This document shows, one piece after another, positions 31,141 to 39,083 of a DNA stretch of 41,193 nt. A model generated the notes under the pieces. It made no database searches. It was not told the DNA's origin and saw nothing but the letters and a program-made list of their open reading frames with translations. Positions within the stretch are counted from its first letter, which is position 1; each line of letters opens with the position of its first letter. The position numbers and the translations under genes are program-made. The stretch is from Candidatus Falkowiibacteriota bacterium (lineage in GTDB: Bacteria > Patescibacteriota > Patescibacteriia > JAACEG01): the NCBI GenBank assembly GCA_018651725.1, contig JABIDK010000008.1, positions 1-41,193 on the forward strand, given 5' to 3'.

Positions 31141-33171
31141 TTAAATCTTAAAAAATTCTAATGGATCACCTTTTAAATCTTTTAATCTTCGCTCTACCCT
31201 AAATAAGTCCCACATAATAGCTGCAAAATCATCGTTCGATATACCGGAGGTTCTGACAACTTTTTGGCTAATATTTTTTAGCTTAGCAATAACAATATAT
31301 AAATTTAATCTTTCGTTTAAAAATCTTTTATCCAGTTTATCGTTAAATTTTAAATATTCTTCTAAAAAAACTTCTCTTGAATGATCAGTAACCTCGCCCA
31401 TGATTCCTCCGTAAAAAATTTGTACTAAAAAATTGCCAACATCAACCAAGGGATCATTAATTTCACTGTCATCAAAATCAATTAACCTCATTTTAGAGCC
31501 ATTAAAAATAAAATTTTCAATTTGAAAGTCGCCGTGAATTAAAGTTTTTTGAATACTGGAAAAATTTTTAATTTCTTTTTTTACCTTTCTAATAGCTTCT
31601 TTAATTCTTACTTCATGCTCTTCTCGACCCCATTTAATAAATTCTTCTAAAAAATTCAGGTGAGTAAAAATATTATTACTGGTTAAAAATTTTCTTTTTT
31701 CTGTTTTAGATATATCTACTTTATGTAATTCAACCAAATACTTGGTTGCTTTTTTTATTTTTTCGATCTTGTCCTTATCTGATAATGCCCTGCTTTTTAA
31801 TATCTCCCCGAAAGACTCTCCCTTGGCAGTTTCATAAACAAATACTCCATGATCAGAAAAATAATAAAGAGGTTTAGCAATATATTTATCAGTACTTTCC
31901 ATGCTATCCCAAATCAACTTACTCATAAACCAAGATTTACTCGCTAAATTATTTCCTTTATAAATTCTGATTTTAGCTGTATATTCTTTTTTTTGTGTTC
32001 CGTCTTTAAATCGGTAAGTTACGATCAAACGTTTACTATTTTCAGAGTATCTTTTATGGTGTATTTTTAGCTCTAAATTATGAGCTTCCTCTTTGATTTT
32101 AAACTCTTCTTTGTGTTTGTTTAAAAAATCTAATACAAAATTTTTATTAGAAAAATTATTAATTATATTTTTAAAATCTTTTTTATTTAAAAATAAATTA
32201 TCAAGATAATCAAAGCTTTCTCTAAAAATAATAACCGAAGACTCTTTAGCTTTAGAAATTTCTGTAACTAACTTGACTCTGGTTCTACTGTTAATATAAC
32301 CCTTTTTATAGTCACTCTCTATTCCTTCCGAGGAATCGTCTAAAATCTTTAGAAAATTACCCATTAAAATAACAATATTTAAATGAAACAGCCTTTTACT
32401 TTTTAAGATCTTTTTGTAAGCTTCTTTTTTAAGCTCTTTTTGCTTTCCCTTAATATTCCAACTAGCTAAATATAACCTAGCTACATCACTTAGCGAGTTG
32501 TCCAATCTAATATCCGTCCAGTCTATAAAAGTTAAATTATCGTCTTCTCTAATTAAAACATTTTTAGGATTTAAATCTCCATGACACAAAACCAAATCGT
32601 TATCAAGCCTTTCTTTATTAGCATCGATAAATTGCTTAACCTTTAAAAATGATTCTTTGTTGAAATATTTAATATAAATATCCTCATATTTAAGAAAGTG
32701 CTTTCTGGACCCTCGATAGCCAACTTTATCTAAAACTATTTTGGAATTAAATTTTTCGTAATCTTCTTTTTTGCTTTGAAGATATAAAATCAAATCAACA
32801 ATTTTCTTTGGAATGTAAAATTTTGAATTTCTCTTGCCGATCAAAAAATAATAGCCGTTCAAGGGCCTACCCTCTACTAATTTATATAGAATATGCTCCG
32901 ACTCTTTACTAACATCATAACTTATGATTTCATAAGGAAAACTTCTATTAGGGCTTTTTCCTAAAAAAATATTAATAAAAATTTCATTAATAAACTGCTG
33001 TCTTAATTTTTCTGTTTTTTTCTTTCTTACCTTTAAAATAAAATTTTCACCTTTTTTATTGACACATTGCTTAACAACAAAATCACCGCTCGTACTCATA
33101 TTATACAACATTTTTAAATCATTATCTAATAATATTTTTTGTATTCTTTTTTCCAGTATTTCTTTGTTCAT
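31141..33171 (-). CDS. Tandem APH-type phosphotransferase (two kinase domains)
   Basis: A 676-residue protein made of two aminoglycoside-phosphotransferase-like (APH) kinase domains. Domain 1 (about 40-330) has the Brenner motif CHGDLNPKNVLI near 196-205 and a DFG-like IDWTD. Domain 2 (about 390-670) has HGDFQIENFIF near 545-555 and IDFDDSEINDPLVDVGNFL. Both keep the catalytic Asp and the metal-binding Asp, so both may be active. In a cluster with two glycogen synthases, GH57 and GalT, maltokinase-like or glucan/sugar kinase activity is plausible, but the substrate is not shown. Between the domains (about 330-390) is a charged linker. No SD. Confidence 0.82.
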   Translation of the reverse strand: MNKEILEKRIQKILLDNDLKMLYNMSTSGDFVVKQCVNKKGENFILKVRKKKTEKLRQQFINEIFINIFLGKSPNRSFPYEIISYDVSKESEHILYKLVEGRPLNGYYFLIGKRNSKFYIPKKIVDLILYLQSKKEDYEKFNSKIVLDKVGYRGSRKHFLKYEDIYIKYFNKESFLKVKQFIDANKERLDNDLVLCHGDLNPKNVLIREDDNLTFIDWTDIRLDNSLSDVARLYLASWNIKGKQKELKKEAYKKILKSKRLFHLNIVILMGNFLKILDDSSEGIESDYKKGYINSRTRVKLVTEISKAKESSVIIFRESFDYLDNLFLNKKDFKNIINNFSNKNFVLDFLNKHKEEFKIKEEAHNLELKIHHKRYSENSKRLIVTYRFKDGTQKKEYTAKIRIYKGNNLASKSWFMSKLIWDSMESTDKYIAKPLYYFSDHGVFVYETAKGESFGEILKSRALSDKDKIEKIKKATKYLVELHKVDISKTEKRKFLTSNNIFTHLNFLEEFIKWGREEHEVRIKEAIRKVKKEIKNFSSIQKTLIHGDFQIENFIFNGSKMRLIDFDDSEINDPLVDVGNFLVQIFYGGIMGEVTDHSREVFLEEYLKFNDKLDKRFLNERLNLYIVIAKLKNISQKVVRTSGISNDDFAAIMWDLFRVERRLKDLKGDPLEFFKI

Positions 33172-33172
33172 T

Positions 33173-34360
33173 TTATTTCATCTGATAATATTTAGTCCAG
33201 TGTTTTCTCCAGACTAATTCTTCAATTTTTAAATATAGTTTTTCTGCTTTTAACTTATCTTTTACTGAAATTGAAGCTAAACTTCTTACGCTTTTTATTA
33301 AATCGTCGGCTCCGGATATGATTTGATCGGGGTGCCACGATAGACTGTCCCAAAGATCAAAATCTTTCTCACTTGCCCACCAATAAACACAACTTGATAA
33401 CCCTTTATCTAACCGTAAGCGAGCCCACTTATAACCTTTGTCCTTCTTATTCTTTTCAACTAATCGCAAAGCTAAATCAGTGAGTTCCCATAGTTTTATA
33501 TGAATTTTATTTTTAGGATTTTTCCACAAATAAAGAGCTTCCTTATCTTTAAGTTCTTTTTCGTTGGTATCCCAAGAAGTAATTTTAGGGTTAACTATTT
33601 CTTTTTCTTTAAGTCCTTTTAAAAATTCACTTATTGTCTGACACTTTATTTTTTTATTATTAACCGCCCAGTAAAAATCACCCGTGTAATCAACATGTCT
33701 ATCACCATACAGTTCAGCGTCGGTTCCGCTTAGAACAATCTGGGGCAGAGGCCCTTCTTTTAATAAATCTAAAATAATTTTTGGAGGATAATCTTTTGAG
33801 TATCTTCTATTTCTAAAAACAATTTGCAAACCTGAATTTTTGTCTATATATTTTTTACCATAATCAACTTTGTTAAACTGTCCCCCGTAAGACAGTTCAT
33901 CTAAAATTATCCACTTAATCCCTTTGGTTTTCAAAAATTTAGCTACGTTTTTATCGTAAATCATCTCCGGGAAGAAAAATCCTTTTATCTTTACTTTGGG
34001 GAAAAATGTTTTACTAATTTCAAAGCTTCTTTTAATTTGTCTCTTGGCTTCTTTGAGAGGAACTAAAGCTAAAACAGGATGATAAGCTGCGCTTAAAACC
34101 AACTCGATTTTCCCTCTTAAGACCAATTGATTTATCTCTTTAATTAAATCATGATAACCGAATTCGTCTAAATGCTCTAAAAGAGAGGCATTTATATTGG
34201 CGCTAATCTTTGCATTTTTATTTTCTTTTAAAATTTTTAAAATAAAAGAATAGCTATTTTTTACAACTTCGTCTATAGTATCTCTGTTTATACTCGGGGG
34301 CTGATAAAAATGTAAAAAATTAACCCAATTAATATTTTTATTTTGATTATTTTTTTCCAT
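33173..34360 (-). CDS. GH57-family glycoside hydrolase or transglycosidase
   Basis: A 395-residue GH57 enzyme acting on alpha-glucans (alpha-amylase, 4-alpha-glucanotransferase or branching enzyme in the family). Seen: HFYQPPSINRDTIDEVV near the N-terminus, the catalytic-nucleophile region GFFFPEMIYDKNVAKFL (Glu near 131), and SGTDAELYGDRHVDYTG (acid/base Asp near 213-220). It is shorter than branching enzymes of the family (about 520 residues or more), so amylase or transferase action is likelier. It overlaps glgA (35828 copy) by 14 nt and leaves 1 nt to the kinase. Confidence 0.88.
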   Translation of the reverse strand: MEKNNQNKNINWVNFLHFYQPPSINRDTIDEVVKNSYSFILKILKENKNAKISANINASLLEHLDEFGYHDLIKEINQLVLRGKIELVLSAAYHPVLALVPLKEAKRQIKRSFEISKTFFPKVKIKGFFFPEMIYDKNVAKFLKTKGIKWIILDELSYGGQFNKVDYGKKYIDKNSGLQIVFRNRRYSKDYPPKIILDLLKEGPLPQIVLSGTDAELYGDRHVDYTGDFYWAVNNKKIKCQTISEFLKGLKEKEIVNPKITSWDTNEKELKDKEALYLWKNPKNKIHIKLWELTDLALRLVEKNKKDKGYKWARLRLDKGLSSCVYWWASEKDFDLWDSLSWHPDQIISGADDLIKSVRSLASISVKDKLKAEKLYLKIEELVWRKHWTKYYQMK

Positions 34361-35828
34361 TGATTTTTCTTCTCTTTATGGCCATTTTATAAAGTTGAAT
34401 ATATTTTTGGGCCGGCAACTCCCAAGAAAAAGATAATTTCATGCTCCGCCAGGTTAAATATTCCCAACTACTTTGGTATTTATAGTTCTCAATAGCCCGA
34501 GTCGCGGCCACTAAAAACTCCTGTTCGTTGTATGACTTAAAAACAAATCCATTACCCTTCCTGGTTAAGGGGTTATAGCTTTTAATGGTATCAGATAGTC
34601 CTCCGGTTTTATGAGCTATTGGAATGCTGCCATAACGAAGACTCTTCATCTGAGAAATTCCGCAAGGCTCATATCGAGATGGTACCAAAAACATATCTGA
34701 GGCGGCAAACATTTTACTCTCCATATCTTCCGGAAAATGGGCTTTTAAATAAATTGCTACTTTACCTTTGTATTTCTTAACCATTTTTTTAAAAAAATCA
34801 ATATATTCTTTTGTTCCTCTCCGGTCTCCAACCACAACAATTTGCAAATCTGCCTTAAGTAAAGTATCAAGAGTTTTTTGTAGTAATGTAACTCCTTTTT
34901 GTTCACTAAGCCTATTAGAAAAACCTATCATCGGCGTTGTTTCGCTCTCGTGAAGCTTTAGTTCTTTTTGCAGAGCCAGTTTATTTTTCTTTTTAAATCT
35001 TAAGGTGTCCCAATCGTAATTATAATAGATATGTTTATCGGTTTTTGGATTATGAACCTTGTAATCAATACCGTTAATAACTCCAAAAACCCTGTGCTTT
35101 CGTCTTTGTAGCAACTTCTCTAAACCTTGGCCGTATTTTGGAGTTAAAATCTCTTCAGCATGACGCTCGGAAACTGTATTTATAATATCCGCATTACTTA
35201 TTCCTCTTTTGGTAAAATTAATATATTCTATTGCTTTTTTATCTGTTGGCGGAGCTCCTCTGCCACTATCTCTTTTTTTGGATGGAACTTCCCACCAATT
35301 TTTAGGTCCCTGAAAAACTAAATTATGAATTGTAAAAACAGTGGCTGTCTTTTTGAAAAACTTCTTTGATCTTTTAACAAACCCTGGAACTAGTCCGGCA
35401 TGATAATCATGGCAATGGATTACATCCGGGATAAGATCATTATGACGCATAAACTGCAATGTTGCCATCTGGAAAAAATAAAAACGGAGCCCATCGTGAT
35501 CGGTTCCGTAAATTTTACTACTGCCAAACATTTCATCGTTACAAATAAAATAAATATCTGCATTATCGTATAATTTCACTTTTTTAACCGCAAAAGAATA
35601 TTTCGTTTCCCCTATTTTTAAAGATAAACTTTTTGCCACTGTAACTCTCTCAAATTTCTTTCGTTTAATAAAACCATAGTATGGTGAAAAAATAGCCACT
35701 CTATAACCAAACTGAGATTGTTTTCTAGATAACGAATTAACAACATCAGCCATTCCACCTGTTTTAGAGTAAGGCGTTACCTGAGAAGTGACGTGAGCTA
35801 TTGTGAATTTTTTAGAATTTTTGGGCAT
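34347..35828 (-). CDS. glgA: Glycogen synthase (GT5), copy 2
   Basis: A 493-residue GT5 synthase with TPYSKTGGMADVVNSLSRKQ (KTGG motif) and RYEPCGISQMKSLRYGSIPIA...KTGGLSDTI. It is the first gene of the minus operon, read from a promoter at 35918-35946 with an 84-nt AT-rich leader. Two synthases in one operon suggest that they act on different chains or primers, or form one unit with the GH57 enzyme and the kinase. The ATG is at 35828; no SD. It diverges from the S1 gene. Confidence 0.92.
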   Translation of the reverse strand: MPKNSKKFTIAHVTSQVTPYSKTGGMADVVNSLSRKQSQFGYRVAIFSPYYGFIKRKKFERVTVAKSLSLKIGETKYSFAVKKVKLYDNADIYFICNDEMFGSSKIYGTDHDGLRFYFFQMATLQFMRHNDLIPDVIHCHDYHAGLVPGFVKRSKKFFKKTATVFTIHNLVFQGPKNWWEVPSKKRDSGRGAPPTDKKAIEYINFTKRGISNADIINTVSERHAEEILTPKYGQGLEKLLQRRKHRVFGVINGIDYKVHNPKTDKHIYYNYDWDTLRFKKKNKLALQKELKLHESETTPMIGFSNRLSEQKGVTLLQKTLDTLLKADLQIVVVGDRRGTKEYIDFFKKMVKKYKGKVAIYLKAHFPEDMESKMFAASDMFLVPSRYEPCGISQMKSLRYGSIPIAHKTGGLSDTIKSYNPLTRKGNGFVFKSYNEQEFLVAATRAIENYKYQSSWEYLTWRSMKLSFSWELPAQKYIQLYKMAIKRRKINGKK

Positions 35829-35917
35829 ACTTGAAAAATTAAAAAATTAAAAAATTATTAGCTAAAAATTAATCAGCCTTTAACTGACAATATTCTATAT
35901 TTTATATTCTAAACTTA

Positions 35918-35946
35918 ATAATAAACTAAAAAAAACATTTTGCCAA
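35918..35946 (-). promoter_or_regulatory. Promoter of the glucan operon
   Basis: On the minus strand: TTGGCA (35941-35946), 17-nt spacer, TATTAT (35918-35923). The start point lies near 35912, giving an 84-nt leader. An inverted repeat CAAGGAA/TTCCTTG (35944-35950 with 35971-35977) spans this -35 and that of the divergent S1 promoter. Confidence 0.7.
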
Positions 35947-35974
35947 GGAAAATATCCTGATTAGGCAATATTCC

Positions 35975-36003
35975 TTGACAAGAGTGATATTTTTTACTAT
36001 TAT
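35975..36003 (+). promoter_or_regulatory. Promoter of the S1 gene
   Basis: TTGACA (35975-35980), 17-nt spacer, TATTAT (35998-36003). The start point is near 36010, giving an 80-nt leader with a paired structure at 36030-36080. Confidence 0.75.
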
Positions 36004-36029
36004 GAAAACAAATCTAATTCACTAACCAA

Positions 36030-36080
36030 AAATCAAAGTTATTTTAAAAACGTATGGTCTTTTGGGGCCATTTTTGATTT
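36030..36080 (+). promoter_or_regulatory. Hairpin in the S1 mRNA leader
   Basis: An outer 8-bp stem (36030-36037 with 36073-36080, AAATCAAA/TTTGATTT) encloses a 6-bp stem ATGGTC/GGCCAT (36054-36059 with 36066-36071). It ends 9 nt before the ATG of S1. Autoregulation by S1 is known in Escherichia coli; that this structure is its target here is only a possibility. Confidence 0.45.
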
Positions 36081-36089
36081 ATAAAAATT

Positions 36090-37295
36090 ATGTCAGACGA
36101 AACGAAAAAATCATCTTCAAAAAGTGATGAATTTAAAAAAATACTGGAAAAAAATCTTATAAAGCTACCTAAAGTTGGTGACACAATTAAAGGGGCTGTT
36201 CTTAGTGTTTCTAAAAGAGAGATTCACGTTGATATAGATGGCGTTACCACCGGTTTAGCCAGAGGAAAAGAAATCATCGATGAATCCGGAGAATACTCCG
36301 ATTTAAAGCCAGGTGACAAAGTTGAAGCCTATGTTTTGGAGCTTGAAAATGAAAAAGGAGAAATAGAACTTTCTTTGCGACAAGCCGGACATCAAAAAGC
36401 TTGGGATAATCTTCGAAAGCTTTTTGAGAAAAAAGAAAAAATAAATGTACAAGTAATTGACGCCAATAAAGGCGGTCTTATAGTTTTAGTTGGAAAAACA
36501 AGAGGATTTTTACCTGTTTCTCAACTGTCCGCTAAAAATTATCCCCGTGTTTCAAGCGGCGATAAATCAAAAATATTAGATAAACTAAAATCTTTCTCCG
36601 GACAAAGTTTTAATGTAGAAATTATTGGGCTTGATGAAAAAGAAGAAAAGTTGATTGTTTCCGAGAAACAAGCTGTCCAAGAACAACAAGAAAAAGAAAT
36701 TTCAAAATACAAAATTGGAGATATTGTTGAAGGAGTAATCGCGGCAATCACTGACTTTGGTGCTTTTATAAAATTTGATTCGCTGGAAGGACTTATTCAC
36801 ATCTCCGAGCTGGCTTGGCAAAGGATCGATCACCCTAGAGATGTAGTTAAACTAGGCGAAACAGTGAAAGCGCAAATAATCGAGATAAACGGAACTAAAA
36901 TATTTTTATCTATTAAAAAAATCGCTGATGATCCATGGACAGATATTAATAAAAAATATAAAACAGGAGATATCGTCAAAGGAACAGTACTTAAAATAAA
37001 TCCTTTTGGACTATTTGTAGAACTTGATAAAGATATCCATGGGTTGGCTCATATTTCAGAGCTTGCCAATGAAAACATCAAAGACTTAAAAACATTTGCC
37101 AAAACAGGAGAAGAAAGAGACTTCAAAATTCTTTCCATAGACATAAATACTCATAGACTCGGGCTATCCATTAAAGCATTAGAAGAAAAATCTAAACCAA
37201 AGACTGAAAAACAAGCCGACGACAAAAAAACAGAAGGGAAAGGGGATAAAAAAGAAGACGAGGAAATAAAAAAAGATAAAGAAGAAGAAAAATAG
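36090..37295 (+). CDS. rpsA: Ribosomal protein S1 homologue
   Basis: A 401-residue protein with four S1 domains: about 20-85 (GDTIKGAVLSVSKREIHVDI), about 95-175, about 200-268 (GDIVEGVIAAITDFGAFIKF with EGLIHISELA) and about 285-355 (GDIVKGTVLKINPFGLFVEL with HGLAHISELA). The first two are less regular, as in many S1 proteins. The C-terminal tail (about 370-401) is a Lys/Asp/Glu-rich run. S1 helps unstructured mRNAs enter the 30S subunit, which fits a genome whose genes mostly lack SD sequences. It is transcribed from its own promoter, with a hairpin in the leader. Confidence 0.93.
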   Translation: MSDETKKSSSKSDEFKKILEKNLIKLPKVGDTIKGAVLSVSKREIHVDIDGVTTGLARGKEIIDESGEYSDLKPGDKVEAYVLELENEKGEIELSLRQAGHQKAWDNLRKLFEKKEKINVQVIDANKGGLIVLVGKTRGFLPVSQLSAKNYPRVSSGDKSKILDKLKSFSGQSFNVEIIGLDEKEEKLIVSEKQAVQEQQEKEISKYKIGDIVEGVIAAITDFGAFIKFDSLEGLIHISELAWQRIDHPRDVVKLGETVKAQIIEINGTKIFLSIKKIADDPWTDINKKYKTGDIVKGTVLKINPFGLFVELDKDIHGLAHISELANENIKDLKTFAKTGEERDFKILSIDINTHRLGLSIKALEEKSKPKTEKQADDKKTEGKGDKKEDEEIKKDKEEEK

Positions 37296-37346
37296 ATACT
37301 TCTATTTTATTTAAAAACAGTATATAATACAATAGTTGTTAAAGTG

Positions 37347-37375
37347 TTTTCAGCCCGCCTCAGGCGGGCTGAAAA
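37347..37375 (+). terminator. 13-bp hairpin after S1
   Basis: TTTTCAGCCCGCC pairs perfectly with GGCGGGCTGAAAA (37347-37359 with 37363-37375), 3-nt loop. Only a few Ts follow, so it may terminate S1 weakly or act as a processing signal just before tRNA-Gly. A TATAAT-like box at 37322-37327 lies upstream. Confidence 0.65.
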
Positions 37376-37382
37376 TGACTAC

Positions 37383-37454
37383 GCGGGTGTCGTATAGTGG
37401 CTATTATATTGCCTTGCCAAGGCAGAGACGGCAGTTCGATTCTGCTCACCCGCT
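37383..37454 (+). tRNA. tRNA-Gly (GCC)
   Basis: Acceptor GCGGGTG pairs with CACCCGC. Anticodon stem TTGCC/GGCAG (outermost pair T-G) with loop TTGCCAA (anticodon GCC), T arm GGCAGTTCGATTCTGCT, discriminator T. The 3' CCA is not encoded. Confidence 0.92.
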
Positions 37455-37461
37455 CCGTAAC

Positions 37462-37504
37462 TAGTTTGTAGTTGACGGACGAGATTACCACTCACTACAA
37501 ACTA
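37462..37504 (+). repeat. Inverted repeat between tRNA-Gly and tRNA-Ala
   Basis: TAGTTTGTAGT (37462-37472) and ACTACAAACTA (37494-37504) are perfectly inverted, 11 bp with a 21-nt spacer. It may be a pre-tRNA processing hairpin. Confidence 0.5.
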
Positions 37505-37524
37505 CTTACTATAAACTAGGAAAT

Positions 37525-37601
37525 GGGCCGTTAGCTCAGCTGGCTAGAGTACCTGCCTTGCACGCAGGGGGTCGAGGGTTCGAATCCCTCACGGTCCACC
37601 A
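37525..37601 (+). tRNA. tRNA-Ala (TGC)
   Basis: Acceptor GGGCCGT pairs with ACGGTCC. Anticodon stem CCTGC/GCAGG with loop CTTGCAC (anticodon TGC), T arm GAGGGTTCGAATCCCTC, discriminator A and CCA encoded. Confidence 0.96.
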
Positions 37602-37640
37602 AAATAAAAACAGGCTTTATATAAAGCCTGTTTTTATTTT
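37602..37640. terminator. Bidirectional terminator of tRNA-Ala and the histidine kinase gene
   Basis: A perfect palindrome centred at 37620/37621 (AAACAGGCTTTAT / ATAAAGCCTGTTT) with A/T-runs. The kinase stop codon (37639) lies in its right half. Confidence 0.85.
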
Positions 37641-39015
37641 ACTTCTCAATATCTAAAACAACTGTTATTCTGCTGCCTACTCCTTGCATGCTTTCTACTA
37701 TTATTTCTCCATTCATTAGCTCTGTGATTTGTTTTGTTATCCAAAGGCCAAGTCCGGTACCGATAATTTTTTCTGTTTTTTCATTTTTAGCGCGATAAAA
37801 TTTTTCAAATAAATGTTTTTGCTCTTCCGGGCTCATGCCAACTCCGGTGTCTGATATCTTTATTTTTATTTTATTGTCTTCAACTTCTGTTGTTATTATT
37901 ACACTTCCTTTTTCAGTATATTTAATTGAATTTCCAATCAAGTTAACCAAAACTTGTTTTAATTTACTTGGATCAGCTATAATCTTTGGCAATTTTTCTT
38001 TGCCTTCTTTATAGTTTAAAACGAGTTTTTTCTCCTGGGCCGATGGCAAAAGACTTAAAATTATCTCTTTAATTATTGGCTTAATTTGAACAGATTGATT
38101 TTCAACCTTAAGCCTTCCCTGTTCAATACGTGAAACATTAAGCAAATCCTCTACTAATTCACTAAGTCTATCGATTGAAGCCATTACCCCCTTAAAACCT
38201 TCTTTCATCTTAACGGTAACTTTACCATAAGTTCCCTCCATCATTAACGATGTATAGCCCCTGATAGCAGTTAAGGGCGTCCTAAGTTCATGAGAAGCAA
38301 TAGCAATAAATTCATCTTTCATCTTGTCAACCTCTTTTATTTTACGATATAAAATCGCATAGTCCCAAATTCTTACTGAAACAGATAAAAATAAAATAAC
38401 AATAATAATTGTGGTGATTAATAAAATTATAGACGAACTTTTATTGTTATTAATAGCATCATCTATGATTTTGGAAGATAATTGAAAATTCAAGATAGCT
38501 TCTTTCTCTCCGTTGTTATTATAAATCGGCGAACCAACTAGCCAAATCCTATCTTTTTCAGAGAACCTTTCAAAAGATTCCTTGTCTTGATCAAAAATCG
38601 GGGCTGACTTGCCAACCACCACTTCTCTTTCTTTAAGTGACCAAACATAACTATAATGAGAAGATTCAAAAAACTTATTCACGTTCGTTTTATCCTTGCC
38701 GGCAACAACCTTAAAACTATTATTTTCGGGGATTAAAATCTGCAAATCAATAAAATCTGAATTTTCATAGGTGAGTTTATCGATTTTGCCTTGCAGCATC
38801 TCAGTGTTGTCCAAACTTTCAGAGAAAGATACCGCCAAAGACCTGCCTAGTGCCAAAGCTCTTCTTTCTAAAGAAAGTTCTATGGAGTCATTATACTTAC
38901 CAACAACAGAAAGAGTGTTCAGAGAAATAAGAAGAGGAATCAAAATAATCAATATAATCCCGTAAGATAATTGAAAAATTTGCTTATGTTGTACAAAAAA
39001 TTCTTTTAATTTCAT
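37639..39015 (-). CDS. Membrane sensor histidine kinase
   Basis: A 458-residue kinase. Membrane helix 1 (about 13-33), an external sensor region of about 160 residues (34-193, no known fold recognised), membrane helix 2 (about 194-213), then HisKA with H242 in ASHELRTPLTAIRGYTSLMM and HATPase_c with NLIGNSIKYTEKGSV, DTGVGMSPEE and GTGLGLWI. No response-regulator gene adjoins it, so it is an orphan within this window. The signal is unknown. Starts at ATG 39015, 69 nt before the surface protein end. Confidence 0.9.
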   Translation of the reverse strand: MKLKEFFVQHKQIFQLSYGIILIILIPLLISLNTLSVVGKYNDSIELSLERRALALGRSLAVSFSESLDNTEMLQGKIDKLTYENSDFIDLQILIPENNSFKVVAGKDKTNVNKFFESSHYSYVWSLKEREVVVGKSAPIFDQDKESFERFSEKDRIWLVGSPIYNNNGEKEAILNFQLSSKIIDDAINNNKSSSIILLITTIIIVILFLSVSVRIWDYAILYRKIKEVDKMKDEFIAIASHELRTPLTAIRGYTSLMMEGTYGKVTVKMKEGFKGVMASIDRLSELVEDLLNVSRIEQGRLKVENQSVQIKPIIKEIILSLLPSAQEKKLVLNYKEGKEKLPKIIADPSKLKQVLVNLIGNSIKYTEKGSVIITTEVEDNKIKIKISDTGVGMSPEEQKHLFEKFYRAKNEKTEKIIGTGLGLWITKQITELMNGEIIVESMQGVGSRITVVLDIEK

Positions 39016-39083
39016 GTTATATTATTCTTCTGATAGCCATGCCATCCCGCTCAGCAAAATGACTCATCTATTATGCTAAAAAA

